Assembly (NCBI RefSeq): GCF_001042655.1
Contig: NZ_AP012332.1
Coordinates: 1,054,001-1,118,000 of the forward strand
Direction: 5' to 3'
Source: Gardnerella vaginalis ATCC 14018 = JCM 11026
Lineage (GTDB): Bacteria > Actinomycetota > Actinomycetes > Actinomycetales > Bifidobacteriaceae
DNA: 64,000 nucleotides
The position numbers and the translations under genes were made by a program. Shown here piece by piece: positions 8,592 through 16,400 of the stretch (positions are counted from its first letter, which is position 1; each line of letters opens with the position of its first letter). A model generated the notes under the pieces. It saw nothing but the letters and a program-made list of their open reading frames with translations, was not told where the DNA came from and did not search any database.

Positions 8592-9263
8592 CTAATGCTC
8601 CTTACCCATCCACGTTTTAATTTTTGAATCAACGCTTTTAAGCATAACTTCCATAGGCTTTGTAGAATCAACTACAAAATCAGCGATTTTCCTTCGCGCA
8701 ATCTCTTCAACTTGATTATTTATGCGCTGCTCCGCCTGATTCTTACTCATTTTGCGCTCGTTTATCATTCGCGCAATGCGAACATCTTTAGGCGCTTCAA
8801 CTGTAATAATATGATCAAAACTAAATGGAATGCTGTCAATTACTTGCGCAAGCAGCGGAATATCGTGCACAATAATTGAGCTTAAAGATGCGCGTTCACA
8901 GCAATCTTCTTTAGAAATTTTCCTAGAATACTCGCTTATATACTCACCTTCTAAAGTCTTCGCTAAATCATAAATAGCAGGATGAATAAGTGATTCAATC
9001 TTACTTAACGCTTGCTTATGATTTACATCATCCCCAAAAACACGCTTTGCAATAAACTCGCGATTTAAAGAACCATCATTCTTAACGGCATTTTCCCCAA
9101 AAATGCTTACGATTCCCCGCAACACTGCGCTTCCCGGTTCCACTACTTTACGCGCTAAAACATCGTAATCTATAACAAACGCGCCAAACGAACGCAAATG
9201 ATTTACTACTGTAGATTTTCCAGCAGCGATTCCGCCCGTTACCGCAATCCGCATCATTGTCAT
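8592..9263 (-). CDS. coaE: Dephospho-CoA kinase CoaE
   Basis: A 223-residue enzyme for the last step of coenzyme A synthesis, phosphorylating the ribose 3'-hydroxyl of dephospho-CoA. The P-loop is GGIAAGKST at the N-terminus, preceded by MRIAVT. The lid and substrate region includes VIDYDVLARKVVEPGSAVL, and a later strand, VHDIPLLAQV, is typical. The exact start among the closely spaced ATG codons is uncertain by a few residues. Its first 114 bases are duplicated at 10151-10264. The gene normally follows rpsA directly; here two TM2 genes and a GNAT gene intervene. Confidence 0.93.
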   Translation of the reverse strand: MTMMRIAVTGGIAAGKSTVVNHLRSFGAFVIDYDVLARKVVEPGSAVLRGIVSIFGENAVKNDGSLNREFIAKRVFGDDVNHKQALSKIESLIHPAIYDLAKTLEGEYISEYSRKISKEDCCERASLSSIIVHDIPLLAQVIDSIPFSFDHIITVEAPKDVRIARMINERKMSKNQAEQRINNQVEEIARRKIADFVVDSTKPMEVMLKSVDSKIKTWMGKEH

Positions 9264-9277
9264 ACATAAATTATAAG

Positions 9278-9309
9278 TAATGCCCCAGTAACTAATTACC
9301 GGGGCATTA
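9278..9309 (-). terminator. Hairpin between the first TM2 gene and coaE
   Basis: Nine-bp perfect stem TAATGCCCC / GGGGCATTA with a 14-base loop, sitting between the TM2 gene stop and the coaE start on the minus strand. The trailing U-tract is weak, so it may be a terminator or an attenuator for coaE. Confidence 0.55.
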
Positions 9310-9332
9310 TACGCTAAATAATAATTGTAAAA

Positions 9333-9923
9333 TTAGTCTTGAAGTTCAGCTCCATCGGCATCCTTATGCCACTTAGAACCAGGCTGAGAGCAAAGAATGC
9401 AAATTCCTTCAATAAATGCCCAAATTCCAGAAACAAAAGCCAGCAAGCCGAAAGAAAGAATAGAAATAAGCAGCTGAGCAACAGCCTTGCCTTTAAAACC
9501 AAGATAGAAATTGTGCACACCCAAAGCACCCAAGAAAATCGCTAACAGGCCTGCAGCAATCTTGTTACGAGAGCTTCTGTATGCGTTTAATGAATAATTA
9601 GACCCATAGTTAGAGTATGAAGATGCTTGATTGTACTGAGGAGTAGACTGAGAGTACTGACCATATTGCGGCTGAGCATATGAATTCTGATTATACTGAG
9701 TCTGACCATACTGAGGCTGAGCATTGCACTGAGGCTGAGCATTGTATTGCGGCTGAGCATTGTACTGAGTTTGAGCACCATACTGGGATTGGTTGTTATA
9801 TTGTGGCTGAGCCTGGTTATACTGCTGGGACTGATCATTGTACTGTGGCTGTCCGTACTGAGTCTGTCCGTCAGAGCCGGAGTAATCTCCAGTTTGCTTA
9901 TCTAAATCACTCACAATAATCAC
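9333..9923 (-). CDS. TM2-domain membrane protein with Gln/Tyr/Asn-rich repeat region
   Basis: A protein of about 196 residues. Residues 15-100 form a low-complexity region with repeated QPQYNA, SQYGAQTQ and similar units; the C-terminal third is a TM2 domain: SSRNKIAAGLLAIFLGALGV (HNFYLGF follows), a turn, then a second hydrophobic helix, ending GSKWHKDADGAELQD. Function is unknown; TM2 proteins are small bacterial membrane proteins with two helices. The start is GTG at 9923 or GTG at 9914; the paralogue at 11131 aligns best with the upstream GTG. Repeats at the DNA level are based on an 18-bp unit, so length may vary between strains. It is the second copy of a duplicated TM2 gene. Confidence 0.8.
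   Translation of the reverse strand: MIIVSDLDKQTGDYSGSDGQTQYGQPQYNDQSQQYNQAQPQYNNQSQYGAQTQYNAQPQYNAQPQCNAQPQYGQTQYNQNSYAQPQYGQYSQSTPQYNQASSYSNYGSNYSLNAYRSSRNKIAAGLLAIFLGALGVHNFYLGFKGKAVAQLLISILSFGLLAFVSGIWAFIEGICILCSQPGSKWHKDADGAELQD
9685..9850. repeat. Short tandem repeats coding the Q/Y/N-rich region
   Basis: Near-identical units of about 18 bp (plus-strand core TGAGGCTGAGCATTGTACTG, with small variations) recur in phase through this stretch and encode YNAQPQ-like hexapeptides on the minus strand. Units keep the reading frame, so changes in copy number would lengthen or shorten the protein without breaking it. Confidence 0.7.
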
Positions 9924-10007
9924 ACTTTCTCTCGTAAGAAATTTATTTTCTTAAAAACTGTATAATAAAAAATTAATAAATCAAAGCGTTATTACTAAAG
10001 ATATTAA

Positions 10008-10042
10008 AAGATGCCCCGATGATTACTCACCGAGGGCATCTT
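10008..10042 (-). terminator. Duplicate copy of the rpsA terminator
   Basis: Nine-bp stem AAGATGCCC / GGGCATCTT with a 17-base loop that shares CGATG..ACTCA with the terminator behind the intact rpsA. It lies behind the rpsA 3' fragment at 10066-10135, at the corresponding distance. Confidence 0.85.
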
Positions 10043-10065
10043 ATTTATAAGATTTTAGTAGAAAA

Positions 10066-10135
10066 CTACTTCTTTTCGCTCAAAAGCTGTTCGCGCAAAG
10101 CTGCGAGCTGATCGGAATCAGCTAAAGCACCTTCG
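10066..10135 (-). pseudogene. 3' fragment of rpsA (duplication remnant)
   Basis: Seventy bases identical to the last codons and stop of rpsA at 11681-11750, encoding EGALADSDQLAALREQLLSE followed by KK and stop. It has no start and abuts a fragment of coaE. It is a by-product of a tandem duplication and is not expected to make a protein. Confidence 0.95.
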
Positions 10136-10150
10136 GTAGAAACCTCATTC

Positions 10151-10264
10151 ACGCGCTAAAACATCGTAATCTATAACAAACGCGCCAAACGAACGCAAAT
10201 GATTTACTACTGTAGATTTTCCAGCTGCAATTCCGCCCGTTACCGCAATCCGCATCATTGTCAT
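10151..10264 (-). pseudogene. 5' fragment of coaE (duplication remnant)
   Basis: These 114 bases match the first 114 bases of coaE (9150-9263) with two substitutions, including the ATG codons and the P-loop region. The reading frame ends about 16 bases before the rpsA fragment. If transcribed and translated from the old start it would make only a short hybrid peptide. Confidence 0.95.
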
Positions 10265-10319
10265 ATTTTGATTATAAACGATACATTTCTCACAATAGCG
10301 TAAATTTTCATTGACCCTA

Positions 10320-10844
10320 CTAAAACTTCTTATATAGTACGCAGTAAATAGGCCCGTAATAGGATTTCCAATTATCGGTTAATAAACTGTATCCAAGCTT
10401 GTTATAAAAATCTAAGGCAACAGCATTGTCATCTTTTTTTGTAGATAAAATTATTGTTTTATATAATTCAAGATTTTCGACTTTCTTCATAAGCGCACTG
10501 CCCACACCTAAATGTTGAAATTCGGTGTCTACAAACAACTCATTTAGCTCTAAGCTTTGATTGAACCAATCATAATTTTCTGATAAAAATGGCTTAATTT
10601 GATGCGCATACCAATTATCTTGTAATAATTCTATGCCATATAAAACACCGATAATACGATTATTCATCGTAGCAACAAGTAAAAGCGCACTATTGTTATA
10701 TCTCAAACTATCTAATATGCGTTCACGAACATTATCTATACGATCTAGTTCTTTAGGGAATGCTTTTAGATATAAATCTAAAATTATATTCATATTATCT
10801 TTGGCTTCTAAATAATCTAATTTTTTAATTTCAATATTCTTCAT
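10320..10844 (-). CDS. GNAT family N-acetyltransferase
   Basis: A 174-residue protein with the GNAT fold. The acetyl-CoA binding strand-loop is LELNELFVDTEFQHLGVGSA at about residues 100-120, with the signature Q-x-x-G-x-G as QHLGVG, followed by FYNKLGYSLL near the C-terminus, typical of the last strand. Substrate is unknown. It lies within the duplicated rpsA-coaE interval but is present only in the copy next to the intact rpsA, so it was either inserted there or lost from the other copy. Surrounding sequence is more AT-rich than the housekeeping genes. Confidence 0.82.
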   Translation of the reverse strand: MKNIEIKKLDYLEAKDNMNIILDLYLKAFPKELDRIDNVRERILDSLRYNNSALLLVATMNNRIIGVLYGIELLQDNWYAHQIKPFLSENYDWFNQSLELNELFVDTEFQHLGVGSALMKKVENLELYKTIILSTKKDDNAVALDFYNKLGYSLLTDNWKSYYGPIYCVLYKKF

Positions 10845-11042
10845 AAAAACCCTTTATACAAGCTACTATCCGTATTACAACACAACATATTTAATCGACA
10901 TATGCATATTTGATTTTACATAACCATCGTTATATAAGTACTAATTATCTCTGCAGCATTAATGAAATTAAAAAATATGCAATATTAAAGAATAAGTATA
11001 TTTGCTATATTATTCATTTGTTCTAATGTTTTAGGCATAAAA

Positions 11043-11090
11043 AATAAAAGATGCGTTTTGGAAATTGAATTCTAAAACGCATCTTTTATT
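11043..11090 (-). terminator. Terminator after the second TM2 gene
   Basis: A 17-bp perfect stem AATAAAAGATGCGTTTT / AAAACGCATCTTTTATT with a 14-base loop, 40 bases past the TM2 stop. A and T runs at both ends make it potentially bidirectional. Confidence 0.9.
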
Positions 11091-11130
11091 TGTAAAATTA
11101 CTTATAAATCTTAATACTAAATATTTATTT

Positions 11131-11469
11131 TTAGTCTTTTAACTCAGCACCATCAGCATCTTTGTGCCACTTACTTCCAGGCTTTGAGCAAAGAATCAAA
11201 ATACCCTCAACCAATGCCCATATTCCCGTAATAATCAACAGGAAACCAAAAGAAAGAACAGAAATAAGCAGCTGTGCAATCGCCTTTCCTTTAAAACCAA
11301 GATAAAAATTGTGCACACCTAAAAATCCTAAGAAAATCGCTAGCAAACCTGCAACAATTTTATTGCGCGAGCTTACTAAAGTTGCTTTAGCGTTTTCCTC
11401 ATTATTACCATCATACGAAGGGAACTGAGGATTTTTCTGATTGTTATCAAACGTGCTCATAATCTTCAC
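11131..11469 (-). CDS. TM2-domain membrane protein (paralogue)
   Basis: A protein of about 112 residues consisting of a short Asn/Gln-rich N-terminus and a TM2 domain: SSRNKIVAGLLAIFLGFLGV followed by HNFYLGFKGKAIAQLLIS, a second helix, then GSKWHKDADGAELKD. It is closely similar to the TM2 domain of the gene at 9333-9923 but lacks the long repeat region. The start is ambiguous: the GTG chosen has AAGGA close upstream and aligns with the paralogue, while an ATG three codons later (11460) is also possible. It sits directly downstream of rpsA, separated by the rpsA terminator. Function unknown. Confidence 0.8.
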   Translation of the reverse strand: MKIMSTFDNNQKNPQFPSYDGNNEENAKATLVSSRNKIVAGLLAIFLGFLGVHNFYLGFKGKAIAQLLISVLSFGFLLIITGIWALVEGILILCSKPGSKWHKDADGAELKD

Positions 11470-11619
11470 CAATCCTTTTAAGAATTATGATTAATGTTTA
11501 AAAGCATCATATAATCATTATTCTTAAAAGAAAATTAATTGTACCTATATTTAATTACAAAACTTGAGTCACAAAAATACTCGTAAAACATACTCAAAAT
11601 AGTAGCCAAACATAAACAA

Positions 11620-11651
11620 AATTGCCCCGATGGTAACTCATCAGGGCAATT
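11620..11651 (-). terminator. Intrinsic terminator of rpsA
   Basis: Eight-bp perfect stem AATTGCCC / GGGCAATT with a 16-base loop, followed on the minus strand by TTTTG, about 30 bases after the rpsA stop. Confidence 0.88.
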
Positions 11652-11680
11652 GTTAATAAACTTCTAGTAGAAAGTAGAAA

Positions 11681-13183
11681 CTACTTCTTTTCGCTCAAAA
11701 GCTGTTCGCGCAAAGCTGCGAGCTGATCGGAATCAGCTAAAGCACCTTCGCTAGCTGCTTCAGAAGAATAGTTGGAAGCAACTTCTTCCTTCTTTTCTTC
11801 CTTAGCTGGCTTCTTTTCAGCTTCTTCGTTCTGACCATCAGCGGCTGCGGATTCTGCTGCAGCTGCGAGTTCCTTAGCGGCAAACACCTTGTGCTGCTCC
11901 CACAATTCGTGAGCTGCTGCATACTGTGCTTCCCACTCTTCGCGCTGCTGCTCGTAACCAGCAATCCACTCGTTAGTGTTTGGATCGAAGCCTTCTGGGT
12001 ACTTGTAGTTTCCTTCTTCGTCATACTCAGCTGGCATGCCGTAGAGAGCTGGATCGAAATCTTCAGAATTTGGATCAACAGCCTCGTTAGCCTGCTTCAA
12101 GGAGAGCGAGATACGACGACGATCGAGGTCTACGTCAATAACCTTAACGAATACTTCTTCGCCACCCTTAACAACAGTTTCTGGGTTCTCTACATGACGG
12201 TTAGCAAGCTCGGAAATGTGAACCAAGCCTTCGATGCCGTCTTCAACGGAGATGAACACACCGAACTGAACAATCTTGGTGACCTTACCCTTAACAACCT
12301 GTCCAGGAACATGGGTACGAGCGAAGCGCTGCCATGGATCTTCCTGAGTTGCCTTAAGGGAGAGGGAGATGCGTTCGCGATCGAGATCAACGTCGAGAAC
12401 CTCAACAGTGACCTTATCGCCAACCTTAACAACCTCGGATGGGTGATCGATATGCTTCCAAGAAAGCTCGGAAACGTGAATGAGACCGTCAACACCGCCG
12501 AGATCAACGAATGCGCCGAAGTTCACGATAGAAGACACAACGCCTTCACGAATCTGACCCTTCTTAAGCTGCGAAAGGAAGGTCTCGCGAACTTCGGACT
12601 GGGTTTCCTCGAGGAATTGACGACGAGAAAGTACAACATTGTTGCGATTCTTATCGAGCTCAAGAATCTTAGCCTTAATCTTCTGACCAATGTATGGGGA
12701 AAGATCGCGAACGCGACGCATTTCAACGAGAGAAGCTGGCAAGAAGCCGCGCAAACCGATGTCTACAATCAAGCCGCCCTTAACAGCCTCAATAACGGTA
12801 CCTTCAACAATGCCGTCTGCATCCTTGATCTTCTCAATATCACCCCAAGCACGCTCATACTGTGCACGCTTCTTGGAGAGAATAAGACGTCCTTCCTTGT
12901 CTTCCTTAGTTACAACAAGGGCTTCGATGGTGTCGCCAACTTCAACAACATCATCTGGATCAACGTCTTTCTTGATGGAAAGTTCACGGGAAGGGATTAC
13001 ACCTTCAGTTTTGTAGCCGATGTCCAACAATACTTCGTCGTGATCAATCTTTACGACTGTACCTTCAACTAAATCACCATCGTCAAAATTCTTGATGGTT
13101 GAATCGACTGCCTTGATGAAGTCTTCTTCGGTGCCAATATCATTAATCGCAACCTTGGCGACTTCGTTATTATTCTCTGCCAT
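11681..13183 (-). CDS. rpsA: 30S ribosomal protein S1
   Basis: A 500-residue S1 protein that helps recruit mRNA to the 30S subunit. Four S1 RNA-binding domains can be seen: GDLVEGTVVKIDHDEVLLDI (about 37), DGIVEGTVIEAVKGGLIVDI (about 122), GQIREGVVSSIVNFGAFVDL (about 208) and GQVVKGKVTKIVQFGVFISV (about 293). A Tyr/Glu-rich tail and an acidic/Lys-rich C-terminus follow. Four domains and about 480-500 residues is the actinobacterial norm. Its last 70 bases are duplicated at 10066-10135. Confidence 0.97.
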   Translation of the reverse strand: MAENNNEVAKVAINDIGTEEDFIKAVDSTIKNFDDGDLVEGTVVKIDHDEVLLDIGYKTEGVIPSRELSIKKDVDPDDVVEVGDTIEALVVTKEDKEGRLILSKKRAQYERAWGDIEKIKDADGIVEGTVIEAVKGGLIVDIGLRGFLPASLVEMRRVRDLSPYIGQKIKAKILELDKNRNNVVLSRRQFLEETQSEVRETFLSQLKKGQIREGVVSSIVNFGAFVDLGGVDGLIHVSELSWKHIDHPSEVVKVGDKVTVEVLDVDLDRERISLSLKATQEDPWQRFARTHVPGQVVKGKVTKIVQFGVFISVEDGIEGLVHISELANRHVENPETVVKGGEEVFVKVIDVDLDRRRISLSLKQANEAVDPNSEDFDPALYGMPAEYDEEGNYKYPEGFDPNTNEWIAGYEQQREEWEAQYAAAHELWEQHKVFAAKELAAAAESAAADGQNEEAEKKPAKEEKKEEVASNYSSEAASEGALADSDQLAALREQLLSEKK

Positions 13184-13345
13184 TACTTATTAGTGGTTTC
13201 TTCTTGGGGTGGATATTACTCGATATTAAATTATGACTTTTGCACGCGCACTATGCACGCACTCTGTCAATGTTATATATAGGCATAGCCAAAATCGCCG
13301 TTTTACTTCGGGCGTGTCGCGCTACTTGATATTTGCTACTTAACA

Positions 13346-14230
13346 CTACTCGCCGCTTGCTGCTCGCTCAGCCATGTCAACAACATTAGCCAATAGCATT
13401 GCGCGAGTCATTGGACCCACTCCACCAGGATTTGGCGAATACGCTCCCGCGACTTCTCTACAAGCAACATCAACATCGCCTTTTACACGATACCTTCCCA
13501 CTTCTTCATCAAAAACGCGCGATACACCAACATCAACCAACACACATCCAGGCTTAACATCGCAAGGCTTTACAAATCCAGCGCTGCCCATTGCCGCAAT
13601 AATAACGTCAGATCGCATCATAATATCATGCAAATCGCGCGTGCGCGTGTGGCATAATGTTACAGTTGCATCTACTCCCCTGCGCGTAAGAAGCAGCCCG
13701 ATTGTTCGTCCAACAGTAATTCCTCGTCCAAGTACGCACACATTTTTGCCTTCAAGATCAATGTTATAAGCATCTAGCAGTGCCAAAATTCCTCGCGGCG
13801 TGCATGGAAGAGGTGTAACAATATCTCCCGAAATATGCATAACCAGCTCGCCTAAATTGTACGGATGCATTCCGTCGCAATCTTTTGCAGGGTCTATTGC
13901 CTCAATAATCTTCTTAGAATCCACGCCTTTTGGCAAAGGTAATTGCACTATAAAACCTGTGCAGGAAGGGTCATTATTTAATTTTTCGACAGCAGTAAGA
14001 ATTTCGTATTCGCTAGCGTCTTCTGGCAAATCGCATCGAATTGAGCGAATCCCCACTTCTTCGCAATCCTTGTGTTTTCCAGCAACATACTTCAACGAAC
14101 CAGGGTCGCTTCCAACTAAAAGCGTTCCAAGCCCTGGATTAATGCCCTTTTCTTTAAGCTTTTCTACTCTATTTTTTAAGTCGCTTTTAATACTTGCAGC
14201 TAGCGCTTTCCCATCTAATACAACAACCAT
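13346..14230 (-). CDS. folD: Methylenetetrahydrofolate dehydrogenase / cyclohydrolase FolD
   Basis: A 294-residue bifunctional enzyme interconverting 5,10-methylene-, 5,10-methenyl- and 10-formyl-tetrahydrofolate in one-carbon metabolism. Visible family signatures are GFIVQLPLPKGVDSKKII near residue 90, GRGITVGRTIGLLLTRRG at the NADP-binding site near residue 165, and PGGVGPMTRAMLLANVV at the C-terminus. The catalytic Lys is expected in the YVAGKHKDCEEVGI region (AGK). GGGAAG precedes the ATG. Length is normal. It stands alone, downstream of nothing on its strand, and divergent from the lipoprotein gene. Confidence 0.96.
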   Translation of the reverse strand: MVVVLDGKALAASIKSDLKNRVEKLKEKGINPGLGTLLVGSDPGSLKYVAGKHKDCEEVGIRSIRCDLPEDASEYEILTAVEKLNNDPSCTGFIVQLPLPKGVDSKKIIEAIDPAKDCDGMHPYNLGELVMHISGDIVTPLPCTPRGILALLDAYNIDLEGKNVCVLGRGITVGRTIGLLLTRRGVDATVTLCHTRTRDLHDIMMRSDVIIAAMGSAGFVKPCDVKPGCVLVDVGVSRVFDEEVGRYRVKGDVDVACREVAGAYSPNPGGVGPMTRAMLLANVVDMAERAASGE

Positions 14231-14353
14231 GATTCACTTCCCAGCTCGCATGTTAATTCTTATGTTCAACTTACAAATCATCTAATACAATTCGTACACG
14301 TAGTATATTCGTATGGATAGGCTATCGTGAGGTATAGAGGTGCGCGACACAAC

Positions 14354-14434
14354 TACTAATAACAGGATATTAATAATAGAATGGTATTTATTATTAGTAA
14401 TACAACTTATTAGCTGTACCACAGCAGTACCACA
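14354..14434. promoter_or_regulatory. Dyad and direct repeats upstream of the ZnuA-like lipoprotein
   Basis: TACTAATAA (14354-14362) and TTATTAGTA (14391-14399) form a long-spaced inverted repeat, and GTACCACA occurs twice with 11-base spacing (14416 and 14427), one helical turn apart. This is a plausible operator region for the downstream gene; no regulator is identifiable from sequence. Confidence 0.35.
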
Positions 14435-14473
14435 CTTTTGTACGTGCACGCTGTTTACGGAAGGGGCGCAAAG

Positions 14474-15547
14474 ATGTGTGAAAATACTTTTCATTTAAGT
14501 CGCGCAAAGAAAATATGCAAAGCGATTTTAGCTTGCGCAATTGTGCCATCAATGTTGATTGGCATGGCTGGGTGCGGTGCAAATTCACAATCTTCTGAAA
14601 AAACAACACATACAAAAAAAGAAATTAAACAAATTAAAGTTGTTTCCACACTTGAATCTTGGGCAAGCTTAGCCAGAGAGATCGGAGGCAACGATGTTGT
14701 TGTTAAGTCAATAATAAACAAGCCAGATGTTGATTCCTCCTCATTTAAACCATCCAGTAAGGATTTGCAAAAACTTTATGATGCACAAGTTGTGATTTCT
14801 AACGGGGCTGGATATGACAGTTGGATTGCAAAATACTTATCTAAAAAGAGCGAAACAGTAAATGCTGCTTCTACAGTTGGCGCTTTAAATGGTGATAATC
14901 CTTACTTATGGTTGTCCAAAGATGCGAGAAGTGCTATGGCGTCTAATATTTGCGACGTTTTCTCTAAGATTCTTCCGTCAAAGAAGAAGATTTTTACTAA
15001 AAGACTTAATACTGTTAAATCTCAAGAAAAGAATCTTGACGAATATATTGAAAAGTTTGGTAAAGATCACAAAAACTTAAAGTATGCGTCAACTAATCCT
15101 ATTCTTTTCTGGCTTATGTCAGATATGAATATAGAGGATTCTACTCCTAAAGAATATGCTACTCAGGCTGCTCAAGACGATGCTATTGATAAGACTAATG
15201 TGGACAAATTCCAGAAATTAATAGAAGAAAGAAAATTTGACGTAATAATCAACAACAGTCAACGCAATAATACTGACATAAGCATTTTGACTGGAACAGC
15301 TGGAAGAAGCTACACGTCTGTAATGTGGGTTAACGAGCTCATGCCAACGTATGCAACCGATTTAAGAAAATGGGTTATGAAAATTTGCGAAGACATTGAC
15401 AATGCCGGTAAAGCTACGATTAACATGAGAAAAGAGTTGGGAAAGCACGAAGCCTCTCAGCAAAATAAGCCTATTACAGAAAAGCCTACAGTTTCTAAGC
15501 CAGATCCAAGTAGGTCTAACAAAGGTCAGCAGGATCCTGGAAAGTAA
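14474..15547 (+). CDS. ZnuA/TroA-like substrate-binding lipoprotein lacking the usual His ligands
   Basis: A 357-residue lipoprotein of the cluster-9 metal-binding (TroA/ZnuA) family. A signal peptide ends in the lipobox MAGC near residue 36. The start is the ATG after GGAAGGGG; an upstream TTG frame is less likely. The three positions that carry His in ZnuA-type proteins appear changed: the DPHxYEPTPSD segment reads PDVDSSSFKPSSKD, NPHVWLDP reads NPYLWLSKD, and the third reads ASTNPILFWL. No transporter permease or ATPase gene is adjacent. The C-terminal tail is Lys/Pro-rich. Zinc or manganese binding is therefore doubtful, and it may bind another ligand. Confidence 0.75.
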   Translation: MCENTFHLSRAKKICKAILACAIVPSMLIGMAGCGANSQSSEKTTHTKKEIKQIKVVSTLESWASLAREIGGNDVVVKSIINKPDVDSSSFKPSSKDLQKLYDAQVVISNGAGYDSWIAKYLSKKSETVNAASTVGALNGDNPYLWLSKDARSAMASNICDVFSKILPSKKKIFTKRLNTVKSQEKNLDEYIEKFGKDHKNLKYASTNPILFWLMSDMNIEDSTPKEYATQAAQDDAIDKTNVDKFQKLIEERKFDVIINNSQRNNTDISILTGTAGRSYTSVMWVNELMPTYATDLRKWVMKICEDIDNAGKATINMRKELGKHEASQQNKPITEKPTVSKPDPSRSNKGQQDPGK

Positions 15548-15609
15548 ATCTGAAAAATAAAAATAAGTAGAAGATATAGGAAGATATAAAAAAATATAAA
15601 TAAAGAATA

Positions 15610-15650
15610 AAATTCACCTCCTAAATTTTTATAACTTAGGAGGTGAATTT
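15610..15650. terminator. Bidirectional terminator between the lipoprotein gene and carD
   Basis: A 15-bp perfect stem AAATTCACCTCCTAA / TTAGGAGGTGAATTT with an 11-base loop and A/T runs on both sides, lying between convergent genes. The AGGAGG inside the stem is not a ribosome site. Confidence 0.92.
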
Positions 15651-15657
15651 TTATGTC

Positions 15658-16284
15658 CTACTTCTTTTTAGATTTTTTAGACCTCTCGGCAAGCAATCTA
15701 AGAGTATCTGCAGCAGCTTCTTCTGGAGCTTGAGTATGGTGTTGCTCATCTCCAGGCAGAGGATCAGCATATCCAAGATTCACATTTAACAAGCGCTCTG
15801 CCTGCTCTTCGTCAATCTTTTCAGATAATGCAATTTCCGAAATAAGAATACTGCGAGCGCGAGCAAGCATACGCTTTTCTCCTGCAGACAAACCATGTTC
15901 GTCTACATCTCGCTGTGATAAATCTCGAACAACTTCTGCAATCTTGTTAACATCGCCAGTAGCGATTTTCTCAACATTAAGCTTGTATCTACGAGACCAA
16001 TTCATTTCTTTTTCGAGAATAGGAGTGCGTAAAATTTCAAAAACTTTAGCAACTTCTTTTGCGCCTACAATATCTCGAACGCCAACTTTTTTGACATTGT
16101 CTACTGGGACATTAATCTCTAAACCATCTGAAGACAATACAACTAAGCGTAAGTATTGCCTAGTAATACCTTTGACAGTGCGTTCACTAATTTCCTCGAC
16201 TCGAGCCGCACCATGACGAGGATAGACGACCATATCGCCGACTTGATAACCCACAGAACCCTCCGTATGCACAGAAAAACTCAT
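15658..16284 (-). CDS. carD: CarD family transcriptional regulator
   Basis: A 208-residue CarD/CdnL-type RNA polymerase-binding protein, which in actinobacteria stabilises open complexes and is often essential. The N-terminal RNAP-interacting domain starts GYQVGDMVVYPRHGAARVEE and continues GLEINVPVDNVKKVGVRDIV; the C-terminal helical domain includes NWSRRYKLNVEKIATGDVNK, whose Trp is the conserved DNA-minor-groove wedge. A charged tail follows. The start is placed at the Met of MSFSVHTEG; a longer open frame upstream lacks family sequence. No strong ribosome site is visible, so the start is tentative. Confidence 0.88.
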   Translation of the reverse strand: MSFSVHTEGSVGYQVGDMVVYPRHGAARVEEISERTVKGITRQYLRLVVLSSDGLEINVPVDNVKKVGVRDIVGAKEVAKVFEILRTPILEKEMNWSRRYKLNVEKIATGDVNKIAEVVRDLSQRDVDEHGLSAGEKRMLARARSILISEIALSEKIDEEQAERLLNVNLGYADPLPGDEQHHTQAPEEAAADTLRLLAERSKKSKKK

Positions 16285-16330
16285 TTCAGTTTTCCATAAG
16301 GCAAAGACTTGAGGCTCGAAAAGATATTTT

Positions 16331-16348
16331 TTTGACTGATTAGTCAAA
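16331..16348. promoter_or_regulatory. Perfect dyad in the carD-glgB divergent promoter region
   Basis: TTTGACT-GATT-AGTCAAA is an 18-bp perfect inverted repeat between the divergent carD and glgB genes, close to the likely carD promoter. It could be an operator. Confidence 0.45.
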
Positions 16349-16400
16349 CTTTGCTCAAAACACACAAGACATACGCAAATAATGTTGTATGATAGACAAC

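Noticed and set aside
9278..11651. Repeated GC-rich hairpins as a CRISPR or mobile repeat array
   Set aside because: The hairpins at 9278, 10008, 11043 and 11620 differ in stem sequence and sit at gene ends; they are terminators, two of which are copies created by the rpsA duplication.
15636..15655. Ribosome site and ATG in the lipoprotein-carD interval
   Set aside because: The AGGAGG belongs to the perfect terminator stem and no ORF of useful length follows.
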